From the NCBI RefSeq assembly GCF_000816105.1, contig NZ_CP007140.1, forward strand, positions 1,018,388 through 1,082,387: a DNA stretch of 64,000 bases. Direction: 5' to 3'. Below the pieces are notes generated by a model. It did not search any database, was not told the origin of the DNA, and was given only the letters and a program-made list of their open reading frames with translations. This DNA comes from Thermococcus guaymasensis DSM 11113 (lineage in GTDB: Archaea > Methanobacteriota_B > Thermococci > Thermococcales > Thermococcaceae). The translations under genes and the position numbers were made by a program. Shown here in pieces: positions 1 through 9,156 of the stretch (positions within the stretch are counted from its first letter, which is position 1; each line of letters begins with the position of its first letter).

Positions 1-393
1 CTTCCTGTAGAGGGCGTGGGCAATCTCCCCGTATCCAGCGAGAAGTGCCGAGAGTTCATATCCCCTCTCACGGGAATCTATGAGGGCGTGCTCCAAGAGC
101 CTCTTGGCAAGCCCTCTCCCCCTGAACTCCGGGCTCGTGCACACGTTCGCTATCCCTGCTGTTTTGAAAAATTCTCCCCTGACCTTGATTTCTCTGTCAA
201 TGACATGAACCATGGCCGCGAGCTTCCCACCTTCAACGCAGAGGTACGTGCCGTCAAGACTGACCCCCGGGTCGCTCTTCAGCCATTCGCGGAACTTCTC
301 CTCATTGAGCCCCCAGTTCCTGTACGTCCTGAAGCACTCGTTCATAAGCTTCACTATCTCTGGTATGTCCTCCTCCCCCGCGGTTCGTATCAT
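1..393 (-). CDS. GNAT-family N-acetyltransferase, C-terminus cut by window edge
   Basis: The reverse strand reads from an ATG at 393 and is still open at base 1, so about 131 residues are visible. They include a central strand-turn region and the acetyl-CoA binding signature SPEFRGRGLAKRLLEHAL (pattern RGxG followed by a helix), which is the hallmark of the GNAT fold. The reaction would be transfer of an acetyl group from acetyl-CoA to an amine; the substrate cannot be told. The start lies 5 bases after the stop of the M14 peptidase gene, so the two are probably co-transcribed. Family assignment is firm; any specific role is unknown. Confidence 0.82.
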   Translation of the reverse strand, partial: MIRTAGEEDIPEIVKLMNECFRTYRNWGLNEEKFREWLKSDPGVSLDGTYLCVEGGKLAAMVHVIDREIKVRGEFFKTAGIANVCTSPEFRGRGLAKRLLEHALIDSRERGYELSALLAGYGEIAHALYRK

Positions 394-397
394 GCTC

Positions 398-1561
398 TCA
401 CCTTACCGCTTTTATCTCGACGTCGAAGAACTTGTCGAGGGTGTGTGGCCCCTTCCGCCTCTTTCTTAGCTCCTCGTTGTACCAGTGCTCCCTGTCGAGG
501 AGGAGGATTGCCATTCTGCTTCTCCGCTGGGGCATCTTCACTATGATCTCGTCCCTTCTCTCCTCGAACTCTATGCCGTGCAATGACAGAACTTCCTTTG
601 CCTTTTCGAGTTCTCTCCCAGCGATGTGGAATTCCCTGTATTCGCGTCCCACCTTTTTTTCTTCCTTTTTCCACTCGTTCTTCATCTCGATGAACTTCTC
701 CGGGTTCTCCTCCATGAACTCTATAGCCGTGAGAATTGCGTTGAGGTGGATGCTAACCCTGTCGGGGAGGAGGTAGTTCCCGAGTGCCGTGCCCCAGCTC
801 TCGACGAGAACTTTGGCCGAGCCCTCGAAGGGCACGTGGGAGCCGAGAACGTTGTTCGGGACTATTGGGAACTCGTGGGCCTCCGCCATGAAGTGTCTCA
901 TCTTAGGCTTCCATGGGAGAGACCTCGCTATCTCCTTGGCGACCTTCTCCGAGACGAGCCTTATTGCCTCGTTGACCCAGTTGTAGGGTGTATCCGTGAG
1001 CGTCGAGAGGAAGCCCTCCGTTTCGTCGGCCCACTTCGGGGGGCAACCACCCTTCGCGTAGAACTCGTGGAGGTCGAGGACGAGGTGCGGGTCAACCTCG
1101 TTGATGACCCTGTGAATCGCCCTCGTCTCCGGCTGGCTCAGCCGCATCCAGTCCCTGTTCAGGTCAACGCCGTTCGCGTTTCTCCTAGCCTCCTCCCAGA
1201 CGTGGCTCCAGTGGGGCTCAAAGCCCTTCTTCTTGAAGAGCTCGTAGTTCAGCTGAAAGCCGTCTGGGTTCGCCAGGGGGATTAAGTGAACCTCAACGTT
1301 TTTCAGTCCCTCAAAGTTGTAGCCGAGGGGGTACCTCTCCTTGAGGAGGTCTAGGAGCACAAGGGAGGCGTTCACCGGTGCGGGCTCGGTGCCATGGATC
1401 CCGGCAACTATGAGGAGCCTGACCTTCCCTTTTCCCATCTTCACGTGGTAGACGTTCCTTCCCGAGGCACTTTTTCCGGCAACTTCGTACTTCCGGCCGG
1501 AGGTTTCGACGGCCCGTGAGACTTCCTCATAGGGAATGAGTCTGAAAAGCGGGTTCGTCAT
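398..1561 (-). CDS. M14-family zinc carboxypeptidase-like protein
   Basis: This protein of about 387 residues shows the zinc-carboxypeptidase pattern. The segment GIHGTEPAP near residue 75 gives the HxxE zinc ligands, DLNRDW near residue 130 matches the substrate-carboxylate binding Arg region, and DLHEF near residue 165 supplies a downstream metal-site histidine. I chose the ATG at 1561 because GGGTGAGAGCC lies directly in front of it; a GTG at 1570 is an in-frame alternative. No signal peptide is seen, so it probably acts in the cytoplasm. A divergent gene starts at 1671 and a GNAT gene follows closely. The substrate (peptide or amide) is not predictable; succinylglutamate-desuccinylase-like M14 members are an alternative. 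Confidence 0.8.
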   Translation of the reverse strand: MTNPLFRLIPYEEVSRAVETSGRKYEVAGKSASGRNVYHVKMGKGKVRLLIVAGIHGTEPAPVNASLVLLDLLKERYPLGYNFEGLKNVEVHLIPLANPDGFQLNYELFKKKGFEPHWSHVWEEARRNANGVDLNRDWMRLSQPETRAIHRVINEVDPHLVLDLHEFYAKGGCPPKWADETEGFLSTLTDTPYNWVNEAIRLVSEKVAKEIARSLPWKPKMRHFMAEAHEFPIVPNNVLGSHVPFEGSAKVLVESWGTALGNYLLPDRVSIHLNAILTAIEFMEENPEKFIEMKNEWKKEEKKVGREYREFHIAGRELEKAKEVLSLHGIEFEERRDEIIVKMPQRRSRMAILLLDREHWYNEELRKRRKGPHTLDKFFDVEIKAVR

Positions 1562-1612
1562 GGCTCTCACCCGTGATGTTTTTACAGTGTTGGTTTAAAT
1601 TTTAAATCTTAT

Positions 1613-1626
1613 AAAGGTTTATATGC
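1613..1626 (+). promoter_or_regulatory. TATA promoter for the ceramidase-like gene
   Basis: The sequence AAAGGTTTATATGC has the form of an archaeal BRE/TATA element and lies about 50 bases before the ATG at 1671, giving a leader of roughly 25 bases that ends with GGTGAT. The 110-base gap 1562-1670 also has to hold the divergent promoter of the M14 gene; the T/A-rich stretch 1593-1612 is the likely place. No experiment supports either start. Confidence 0.5.
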
Positions 1627-1670
1627 AAACTACTGTAACCTAATCTGAAATTTTATAACGGGTGATTACC

Positions 1671-2912
1671 ATGCTCGTAGCCTCGGGAAAAGTGGAGATA
1701 ATGCCAGAAAAGCCGATGCCGATGGCCGGCTATGCCCTGAGAAAGGGGAAGAGCGAGGGAACCCTCGATCCACTCTACGCTAGGGCCCTCTACCTCGAGG
1801 AGGAAAGGCCCGCGGTTCTAATATCACTAGACCTCGTCAGGGTGGACAATGAGCTTTACCATGAGATATCAAAGGAAGTCAGCAGGGTCCTCGGTTTGCC
1901 ACGAAAAAACGTCTTCGTCTCAGCCACGCACATCCACTCAGGTCCAGAGGTTTCAACCTCTTTCTGGAACAGCGTTGAACTCGATGACGATGACGTGAAA
2001 CTCGTGAGTGAGTACCGCGCCTTCCTCGTGGAGAGGATAGGGGCTCTGGTTGAGGAACTCCAGCCAAAGCCAAGGGAACTTTATGCGGGCAGTACCGAGG
2101 TCAAGGGTGTTTCCTCCAACAGGGTGAGCGAGGACGGGCCCCTCGATAGAGAGTGCGTCTTCCTGTTCTCCAGAGGCGAGGCTATAGCGTTGAACTTCGC
2201 CTGCCATCCAACGGTTCTTCCCGCTGAAAACAAAAAGTTCTCAGGTGACTTGGCTGGAGCGATAACGAACCTTTTCGAATCAAAATTCAGAACCGCCATG
2301 TTCCTCAACGGGGCCGCTGGAAACGTGAGCACAAGGTTCACCCGGAAGGCCCAGACGCCGGACGAAGTCATGAGGCTCGCGAGGCTGTTCTACGAGCAGG
2401 TTGCGCCGTCACTCGAAAAGGCCCACCAGGTTAGCGGTGCCGTGAATGTTAAGTGGAGGAACCTGAAGTTAAAGCTCAGGGAGTTCCCACCCATTGAGAC
2501 CATCGAGAGGCTTGAGGAAGAAGCGTTCAAGCAGTGGAAAAGCTCCCTGAACGCCCCGCTCCCGGTGCGCAGGATGTGCGAGAGCAACTATCTGGGAGTT
2601 AAAATCCTGAAGCGCAGGCTTTCCCTGCTCGAGGGCATTAGGAGCATAGACTTCAGAATAGCGAAGATGAGCATCGGAAGGGACATAGTTGCTCTCTTCG
2701 TTCCGGCGGAGCTCTTCGTGGAGTATCAGATAGCAGCAAAGAGAGCCTCGGCTTATATACACACGATACTCGTCGGCTACTCCAACGGCTACTGGGGGTA
2801 CGTCCCCTACGGCAAAACTGGGGATAGTACATACGAGATGGCGGTTTCACTCATTCATCCTGACGAATACGGGAGAATCCGTGAGACGCTCGTGGAACTC
2901 GTTAGGGAATAA
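1671..2912 (+). CDS. Neutral/alkaline ceramidase N-terminal-domain-like protein
   Basis: The protein of 413 residues resembles the N-terminal domain of neutral/alkaline non-lysosomal ceramidases. Visible family features are the opening glycine-rich MAGYA segment, the metal-site-like THIHSGPE near residue 85, the HPTVLP segment near residue 180 and the FLNGAAGNVS segment near residue 210. Canonical ceramidases hydrolyse N-acyl sphingoid lipids, which archaea lack, so the true substrate is probably another amide or a different ester. It lacks a signal peptide and the C-terminal ceramidase domain. The ATG at 1671 follows GGTGATTACC; a GTG at 1662 is in frame upstream. Confidence 0.75.
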   Translation: MLVASGKVEIMPEKPMPMAGYALRKGKSEGTLDPLYARALYLEEERPAVLISLDLVRVDNELYHEISKEVSRVLGLPRKNVFVSATHIHSGPEVSTSFWNSVELDDDDVKLVSEYRAFLVERIGALVEELQPKPRELYAGSTEVKGVSSNRVSEDGPLDRECVFLFSRGEAIALNFACHPTVLPAENKKFSGDLAGAITNLFESKFRTAMFLNGAAGNVSTRFTRKAQTPDEVMRLARLFYEQVAPSLEKAHQVSGAVNVKWRNLKLKLREFPPIETIERLEEEAFKQWKSSLNAPLPVRRMCESNYLGVKILKRRLSLLEGIRSIDFRIAKMSIGRDIVALFVPAELFVEYQIAAKRASAYIHTILVGYSNGYWGYVPYGKTGDSTYEMAVSLIHPDEYGRIRETLVELVRE

Positions 2913-2937
2913 AAAATTTTAAAAATCACGAGCCCGA

Positions 2938-5670
2938 TCAGGACAGAAACTCGAAAGTCTTGTGCAGCTCATTGTTCGCCCAGTTGAGTGTGGGCTCGTT
3001 CTTAGCCGAAACCTTGGCGTCTATTGTGACTTCCGTTTTTCCAGTGCTGATTACTAGGACGGGAATAAGCACGCTCTGTTTCTTTTTGAGGGTTCTCAAG
3101 TGGAACGTTAAAGTTCCCTTGTATCCCCTTACTCCTCTTACTTTCACGTTTACAGTAACGCTGACCCCAACTGCGTCAGTGTTTCCGTAGTTTTTGACCT
3201 TCAAGAATATTACCCTAGTCCTAGCGCTCCCTAAGGAATGAAGGTTCCTGATGCCACTAACGGCTAGGGCGAGGTCCGGGCTCTCGAGCCTTGTCTTCAA
3301 CGTGCCCCACCTGAAGTACACAACGCCCTTCGCGGGTTCGAGGCTTATCTCCCTTCCCTTCCTCGAGACGAAGTATATCGCGTTGAACCAGAGCCTGTAG
3401 TTGTACTTTGAGCCGAGGATGCTCTTTGGCGCGTACCTTAAATCGCCAGTCGTCAGCTCCGGGTGGAAGCCGAAGAGGACTATCTTACCGTGTCCGTACT
3501 TCGAGTATATCACCGCAGAGGAATCCCTCATTACGCTCTCAACGAACGTCCTGTTGAAGTCCCCCCAACCGTAGCTGAAGGCTCCCAGTGTGCTGTCTGG
3601 TGAGACGTACCTCACGAGCTCGACGTAGGGCTCGACGGCTATTCCGAGTGGTGTGTCATTCTTGAGGTCGAAGGGCTTGAGCACAGGCCCGTTCCAGTAG
3701 ATTGCGTCGAAACCGTCCCTGAATCCAAAGACGACAGGGCTGCTATCGTTCGTGACCTTGACGTGGACTATGCCCACTCCAAGCCACCACTGGGGCCAGT
3801 TCTTGAGCTCTGCATCCACGAGCTGGACTTTACTTGTGGGTTCGTTGTAGCCCTTGATTACCGCATAGCCCCCGGCGCACACGCCTATAAGGCCGCCGCC
3901 ACCAGCAAGGAACTCGGCTAGCTTTTCGGCGCCTTCTTCACCTAGGAGCTTGGCCTCCCATGTACCGCTCCCCGGCGGGAGTATCAGGAGGTCATACTTG
4001 CTTAGAACTCCCTCCTTTATGCTGCCGTTAGTCACGAGGTCGTACTCAAAGCCAAGCTCTTTGAGAACGTCGTTTATTGTGTACTTCTCGCCAACGTCTA
4101 AGAGAGCTATCTTTGGAGGTATCAGGGGAATCGCCCTTACGCTTGGAAGTCTCTCGAGCGGAACGACTTTTACTCCCACTCTCGCTGCAGTTTTCTTGAG
4201 GTTCTCCAGCTCATAGCGGTCTCCTATGAGAACCAGGGATCCCTTAGGGGCGGTCACTCCTTCACCCTTCAGGTCTTCTGTAATCATGTATCCTGTGAAT
4301 TCGTCAGCATAGAGCTTCTTGTTTATGAACGCAAGGAGGTCTATCACCTTGTTTGCTCTTTCGTTGTCCTCAGGCTTGTCTATTGGTAGGGCAACGAGGT
4401 AGATTGCCTTTTCTGGGAACTCAGAGAGAGTGAAGTCTTTCTCCTCCAAAACGGTTTCCATCGGAACGCCGTAGCTCTGAACTCCAACCAGAGAAACGCT
4501 CTTGGTTCCGGTAATCCCGACGAGGTGGCCCTTCACAACGCCGACCCAGCTGATCGGTTCGCCGTAGTCCTTGAAGTAGGCCATTGGAATGAGCCAGTCA
4601 ACACCCAGCTTGACGAAGTCGCTCCAGACCTGAGCGTAGTGCATTATCTGGAACTCCTCGGGGTAGAGAATGTTGTCCCTCGTCCAGTCCGGCATTAGGG
4701 CGGCAGATACTATCGGCTTCTCTCCGTCCCAGGTCTTGAGGGAGTGCACGACCTGAGTGATGTTGCCAACGTATGAGTCAACGTCCTTCCTCCTGAGCTC
4801 GAACCACTTGACGATGTCCTTGTCGCCCTTTACGTAGAGCTTGAAGATGTAGTACGGATCCTTCGGCCCCATCGTCTTGTTGGTTTCCGGGATTGGAACG
4901 TCGTTGTAGAAGGTGTGCTCCACAGCCAGGGTTACCTTCGTGACGTTTATCCCGGCCTTCTCGGCCCTCTCAACGTCCCCCGGTGAGAAGCTGTAAACCA
5001 TGTGTGGGTACCTTATGTAGTCGAGGTGAATTCCGTCGAAGCCCATTGAGATTAGCTCCTTGGCGATGTTCTCGAGAACCTTGAGGTACTCTTTATTACT
5101 CAGCCTGACCCTCCCTGGGACAGGATATGCCTCCCAGTTCTTTGAGGCCTTTCCAACGTGCCAGATCGGGTCGGTCTTTCCAAAGAAGTACTTGTCATAG
5201 TGGACTATCATCCAGGCGTGAACCCTGATGCCGTTTCTGTGTGCCTCCTCGAGGAGCGGCTTCAAGATGTTGGTTGTGTTGTACGGATAGGCCGGGTAAG
5301 TCCTCTCCGGATAGACCTTGCTCGGGTAGATTACGTAGCCAGTGGTGAGTTTTACCTCGATGAACACGTCTGTTATCCCGGCCTCCTTGAGCTCGCTTAC
5401 GAGCCTTTCGGCGGCCGTTTTCAGGGCCTTCTCCTTCACATCCTCTGGTATGTTGGGGTAGACTTTCTCGTCGAAGGGGTTGCTGTAGCCGAGCTCCTCA
5501 AGGGCCTCCTGGTAGTACGCCCTGTAAGTGCTCGGCCACATCCAGACCCCTGAGACAACCTTCTGGTCAATCTTTTTCTGCTCAGCCTTTGCGACCGTAG
5601 CGGAGGGCACTGTCACTAGGGACATCACTACCAAAAGAACGAGGGCCAGTACAAGGGGCTTCTTGACCAT
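2938..5670 (-). CDS. Secreted GHL10-type glycosyl-hydrolase-like protein with glutamine-amidotransferase-like domain
   Basis: The 910-residue product begins with a clear signal peptide (basic MVKK, long hydrophobic run, cleavage near residue 28). Residues about 40-400 look like the glycosyl-hydrolase-like 10 (DUF187) TIM barrel, with VHAWMIVHYDKYF and FDGIHLDYIRYP strand motifs carrying acidic residues. Residues about 510-760 resemble a biotin-protein-ligase N-terminal/class I amidotransferase-like domain, with GVCAGGYAV near residue 597 as nucleophile elbow. The last 120 residues look like a CARDB-type beta-sandwich. It would be exported and may bind or cut surface polysaccharide; the substrate is unknown. 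AGGTGATACC precedes the ATG. The gene stands alone between an opposed gene and the CO operon. Confidence 0.78.
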   Translation of the reverse strand: MVKKPLVLALVLLVVMSLVTVPSATVAKAEQKKIDQKVVSGVWMWPSTYRAYYQEALEELGYSNPFDEKVYPNIPEDVKEKALKTAAERLVSELKEAGITDVFIEVKLTTGYVIYPSKVYPERTYPAYPYNTTNILKPLLEEAHRNGIRVHAWMIVHYDKYFFGKTDPIWHVGKASKNWEAYPVPGRVRLSNKEYLKVLENIAKELISMGFDGIHLDYIRYPHMVYSFSPGDVERAEKAGINVTKVTLAVEHTFYNDVPIPETNKTMGPKDPYYIFKLYVKGDKDIVKWFELRRKDVDSYVGNITQVVHSLKTWDGEKPIVSAALMPDWTRDNILYPEEFQIMHYAQVWSDFVKLGVDWLIPMAYFKDYGEPISWVGVVKGHLVGITGTKSVSLVGVQSYGVPMETVLEEKDFTLSEFPEKAIYLVALPIDKPEDNERANKVIDLLAFINKKLYADEFTGYMITEDLKGEGVTAPKGSLVLIGDRYELENLKKTAARVGVKVVPLERLPSVRAIPLIPPKIALLDVGEKYTINDVLKELGFEYDLVTNGSIKEGVLSKYDLLILPPGSGTWEAKLLGEEGAEKLAEFLAGGGGLIGVCAGGYAVIKGYNEPTSKVQLVDAELKNWPQWWLGVGIVHVKVTNDSSPVVFGFRDGFDAIYWNGPVLKPFDLKNDTPLGIAVEPYVELVRYVSPDSTLGAFSYGWGDFNRTFVESVMRDSSAVIYSKYGHGKIVLFGFHPELTTGDLRYAPKSILGSKYNYRLWFNAIYFVSRKGREISLEPAKGVVYFRWGTLKTRLESPDLALAVSGIRNLHSLGSARTRVIFLKVKNYGNTDAVGVSVTVNVKVRGVRGYKGTLTFHLRTLKKKQSVLIPVLVISTGKTEVTIDAKVSAKNEPTLNWANNELHKTFEFLS

Positions 5671-5917
5671 GGTATCACCTCATCCTTTCTCGATTTAAAA
5701 CTATTTAAAATATTCGGCTAATTTTGTTAACTTTCTTGCGAATTTTGAACATTTCTTATACAACTCTGGACAATATTATCGGCAGAATGTTGGAAGTAGA
5801 GGGCGATAAGGGAAATCAATGAGAAGTCTTCGCGATATTTTTATTGATATATACCCGATCCGACCAATAAGAAGAACTTTAGCTGACGTTTCTTCCTTCT
5901 TTGTCAAAAGCCTAGCT

Positions 5918-5932
5918 AAAAATTGTGAAAAA
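5918..5932 (-). terminator. Oligo-T terminator of the CO/hydrogenase/antiporter operon
   Basis: Just after the mnhD stop the minus strand has two T5 runs (5928-5932 and 5918-5922) within an AT-rich tract, the usual form of archaeal intrinsic termination. The remaining gap up to the promoter of the secreted protein at 5670 (265 bases in all) is AT-rich and shows no further gene. Confidence 0.45.
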
Positions 5933-5935
5933 GGC

Positions 5936-7504
5936 TCAGAGGCCGAGTTTGATTTTTGCCGCGTACTCTGCTGCCTTCTGAACGTACACCTTGTAATCCA
6001 CCGCCTGAACCGCCGCGGGATCAACATAGTGGCTCACAACGTACGGAGCAACCAAACCAATAACAACACAAGCCAAAGCAAGGATTAGGCAAACACCACT
6101 CAAACCCCAGCACTCCCTAGCGTCAATATCTTTCTTGGGCTTCCCAAGCCAAACCTCATAAAACACCCTAACATAAGCCACCAAAGCAGTCACCGAACTA
6201 ACAACAAGCACCAAAGCCAGCACTGGATTCTTATCCAAAAACGCGTTGAAGAGGAGTAACTTGCTGAAAAACACGTTGAACGGTGGCACACCAACGAGAC
6301 TCAGCGAAGCTACCGCCAGGCTGAAGGTCGCCACCGGCATCCTCCTCCCAAGCCCAGCCAAGTCCTCCAAATTCCTTGAGCCGGTAGCGTGAATAAACAC
6401 TCCCGCAGAGAGGAAGAGTAAAGCTTTAGCGACGGCGTGATTCACCATGTGGAAGATTGCCGCGCTCAAAGCCAACTCACTCCCAACGCCCACAGCCATG
6501 ATCAAGTAGCCCATGTGCATTATTGTCGAGTAGGCGATCAGCCTTTTCACGTCCTTCTGCACGAGCATCATTAACGCCCCGAACAGGGCTGAAACCGCCC
6601 CAAGGAGCATTAGGACAACACTGAGCGCGTGAACTACACTGGACAGACCGGATGTCAAAGTCCCACCGTAAACCGTGTACAGGAACCTGGCCAGAGCGTA
6701 AACGCCAACGTTAACCACTAATCCAGAGAGTATCGCCGAAATTGGACTCGGTGCCGCAGGGTGTGCCTCCGGAAGCCAGAAGTGGTTCGGGAAGACCGCC
6801 GCCTTAATCAGGAACGCCCAAGTGGCCAAGGCTAAAGCAATTCCAGAGGCAATGACAACATCCCCGTAAGGCTTCCCAACCACCGGGAAGCTCATCCCGT
6901 GAACCAACGCGCTCAAGTTTGCGAAGTTCAGTGTTCCAAAGCCGTAGTAAAGGACTCCTAAGGCTAGGAAGTACATCGTCGTTCCAACCGCGCCAATCAG
7001 CGCGTATTTTAATCCAGCGACGACAGAATCCCCTCTATCCCTGTAGTACATGACCAAGGCATAAGCCGCGATGCTCGTAACCTCAATCATGACGAAAAGG
7101 TTGAACGCGTCGCCCGTGAGGAGAACGCCGAGTAATCCCGCCTCAAGCCCGAGGTAGAGCGTGTAATACCATTCCAACCCACCCTCGCCCTCAAGGTAGC
7201 GGTAACTGTAGATTGCGATGAGGAACATTAGTGTGGCAGTTACGAGGGCTATTAAAGCGCTCATCCTGTCGACCTCGTAGATTATGCCCACTGGAGCCGC
7301 CCAGCCGCCGAAAGTGTAAATCAAAGGTTCTTTTGAAGAGTACGCCAACTGGAAGAGCTTGACGGCACTCAGCAGGGTTAAGCCTGTTCCAGTTAGAGCG
7401 TAGGCGCCTATAACCTTCCTGTTGCCTTTAACGAGGATTGAGGTTAGCGGTAATGCAAAGGCGAAGAGGATTGGGATTATGAGTGTTAATCCTATGACGT
7501 TCAT
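5936..7504 (-). CDS. mnhD: Mrp-type antiporter subunit MnhD (proton-conducting, NuoN/L-like)
   Basis: The 522-residue polytopic protein has about 14 hydrophobic segments and the ion-pumping family signatures: an acidic residue in LFVMIEVTSIAAYAL and the lysine-bearing segments LIKAAVFPNHFWLPEAHPAAPS and LMMLVQKDVKRLIAYSTIMHMGYL. It would carry H+ or Na+ across the membrane as the main antiporter subunit. The ATG at 7504 follows GGTGG; an upstream in-frame extension to 7546 would run into mnhE and is unlikely. It is the last gene of the operon. The codons lean to A/C-ending third positions compared with the genes upstream. Confidence 0.9.
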   Translation of the reverse strand: MNVIGLTLIIPILFAFALPLTSILVKGNRKVIGAYALTGTGLTLLSAVKLFQLAYSSKEPLIYTFGGWAAPVGIIYEVDRMSALIALVTATLMFLIAIYSYRYLEGEGGLEWYYTLYLGLEAGLLGVLLTGDAFNLFVMIEVTSIAAYALVMYYRDRGDSVVAGLKYALIGAVGTTMYFLALGVLYYGFGTLNFANLSALVHGMSFPVVGKPYGDVVIASGIALALATWAFLIKAAVFPNHFWLPEAHPAAPSPISAILSGLVVNVGVYALARFLYTVYGGTLTSGLSSVVHALSVVLMLLGAVSALFGALMMLVQKDVKRLIAYSTIMHMGYLIMAVGVGSELALSAAIFHMVNHAVAKALLFLSAGVFIHATGSRNLEDLAGLGRRMPVATFSLAVASLSLVGVPPFNVFFSKLLLFNAFLDKNPVLALVLVVSSVTALVAYVRVFYEVWLGKPKKDIDARECWGLSGVCLILALACVVIGLVAPYVVSHYVDPAAVQAVDYKVYVQKAAEYAAKIKLGL

Positions 7505-7514
7505 CTCCACCACC

Positions 7515-8000
7515 TCACTCGAATATCCTCTCCGCGTACTTCTCAAACTCCTCGCAGATTTCCCTCTTGGCCTTCTCAGGCTCCTCAGTAGTCACGTTAA
7601 TCCAGTTCACGTACAAGTAATCCTCGTCCACGTCAACGACAACTGTCCCAGGAGTGTTCGTTATCGAGTTGGCAACGAGAGTCCTCGCGTACTCGCTCTT
7701 CACCTTCAATGGAACTTTCACTATGCCGGGCTCGATGTCTCCGGTGATTATCCGCCTTATCACGTCCAAGTGCGCTTTAACTTCTGCAACGAGGAAGTAC
7801 CAGAGGAAGTAAATCAAGCCCCAAGCCCATCTAACTGGATTGAGGGCTTTGGCATCGTTCTCCACGAGGAATCTGCCGACGAGGAGGCCGACGGCTATTC
7901 CGACTATTGCTCCAGTGACCAAATCGTAGGGTGTGATTGAGCCCGTGAAGATGATGTACGTGATGAATGCGAGTAAGGCCGTTGCTACAACCCCCCTCAT
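7515..8000 (-). CDS. mnhE: Mrp-type antiporter subunit MnhE
   Basis: The 161-residue protein has two or three N-terminal membrane spans and a soluble C-terminal part with the family pattern in which LVANSITNTPGTVVVDVD precedes LYVNWINV. MnhE is a small structural subunit of multi-subunit Na+/H+ antiporters. Its ATG overlaps the stop of mnhC as ATGA, showing translational coupling, and mnhD starts 10 bases after its stop. Confidence 0.9.
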   Translation of the reverse strand: MRGVVATALLAFITYIIFTGSITPYDLVTGAIVGIAVGLLVGRFLVENDAKALNPVRWAWGLIYFLWYFLVAEVKAHLDVIRRIITGDIEPGIVKVPLKVKSEYARTLVANSITNTPGTVVVDVDEDYLYVNWINVTTEEPEKAKREICEEFEKYAERIFE

Positions 8001-8401
8001 GCTTCACCCCTCCTCAGCAGCTCGGGGAGTGTTTTCCCGACTTCTCTAACGTCCAGCGTCCCGTAAATCCTGTAAATCTGGATTATCGCGAAGGCGATGA
8101 GTATGTTAACCGCCATGCCAATGACTACTGCAGTTATGACTAACGCTTGGGGAAGCGGGTCGACGGCCGTTTTGACGAACTCGCCGAGGGCCGTTTTGGA
8201 GAGCTGGGGCAGGATTGGGGGCTTCACTGGGTAGATTACTCTATAACCGAGGAGGACGACGAGGACGTTTGCGGTATCACTGAAGATTGTCAAGGCTATC
8301 AGTTTTTTCACGAGGTTTGGCTTCGCAACAATCCCGCAAACGCTTATGATGAGCGTCGCGAGGAGTGAAACTATTGTGATGCTCCAGAGGAGTGCAATCA
8401 T
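7997..8401 (-). CDS. mnhC: Mrp-type antiporter subunit MnhC (NuoK-like)
   Basis: The 134-residue protein has three membrane spans, as in MnhC/NuoK. The second span contains the family pattern of a small-residue-rich helix after DPLPQALVITAVVIGMA, close to the conserved DPxxQALxLTxIVI motif of MrpC. It would form part of the lateral membrane path next to MnhD. Start and stop overlap both neighbours by four bases, so it belongs to the same transcript. Confidence 0.9.
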   Translation of the reverse strand: MIALLWSITIVSLLATLIISVCGIVAKPNLVKKLIALTIFSDTANVLVVLLGYRVIYPVKPPILPQLSKTALGEFVKTAVDPLPQALVITAVVIGMAVNILIAFAIIQIYRIYGTLDVREVGKTLPELLRRGEA

Positions 8402-9156
8402 CTCCTCACCCCCAGGAATTTCTTGAACTTCTTCTCGGGAATGCTGAGGAGCAGGAAGACCGCCGTGAAGCCCGCGCCGACCGCCAGGTACTCGAAGAGG
8501 TTGTACAGCACGAGTGAGCCTCCCAGGGGCACTCCGAGGGCTTCTCCTGGGAAGATTGGTTGATTCTGCATGATGTAACCGTTGGCGAGAAGTGGTGTTA
8601 AGGCCGTGAGTGCTATTCCGAGTAATCCTATGGAGCGGATTATTATTGCCCTCGTCTTGTCCAGGCCATTCTTTTCGAGCGCGTATTTAGTGTAGGCGGC
8701 TATCACGAGGAGTGGGGCAACAGCCAGTGCCGAACCGCCCTGGAAGCCGCCTCCGGGCGTTAACTGCCCGTGGAGGGCTATTGAGGCTGAAACTGCTAAA
8801 ATCATCGCAACCGTGAGTTTTGTGACCACTACGACAGGCTCTGGAAGCTGTGGTTTTGGCTGGCCTTGTTTTGCTTCTTCGGCTTGTTCTTTGCTCAGTC
8901 TGAAGAGGGTGAGGCTTCCGATTATCGCGAGGAAGAAGACGGCCGTTTCGAATAGCGTGTCAACTCCACGGTAGTCCCAGAGGATTGATGTTACCACCTC
9001 GGGGCTTTTTGCGGAGTGTTCTCCGAAGTAGCTGTTTTCGAGATAGTACTCTCCAAGCGGGTGGAGGTTTTCCGGTGGGGTAATGTTCTGGGCGATGTAG
9101 AACGCTACTCCGAGGACTGTGATGAGAAGTATGAGCAGGCCAATTAGGCGTTTCAT
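8398..9156 (-). CDS. mnhB: MnhB-family antiporter subunit fused to an MbhE-like N-terminal part
   Basis: The product has 252 residues, longer than a plain MnhB (about 140). Residues about 1-95 resemble the MbhE/MrpA C-terminal piece (the segment ILWDYRGVDTLFET is characteristic), and residues about 110-250 match MnhB with HGQLTPGGGFQGGSALA, the most conserved MnhB motif. In Thermococcales hydrogenases the MrpA C-terminal pieces are split off as small subunits; here one is joined to MnhB. Start follows directly on the stop of the DUF4040 gene and overlaps mnhC. Confidence 0.87.
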   Translation of the reverse strand: MKRLIGLLILLITVLGVAFYIAQNITPPENLHPLGEYYLENSYFGEHSAKSPEVVTSILWDYRGVDTLFETAVFFLAIIGSLTLFRLSKEQAEEAKQGQPKPQLPEPVVVVTKLTVAMILAVSASIALHGQLTPGGGFQGGSALAVAPLLVIAAYTKYALEKNGLDKTRAIIIRSIGLLGIALTALTPLLANGYIMQNQPIFPGEALGVPLGGSLVLYNLFEYLAVGAGFTAVFLLLSIPEKKFKKFLGVRR

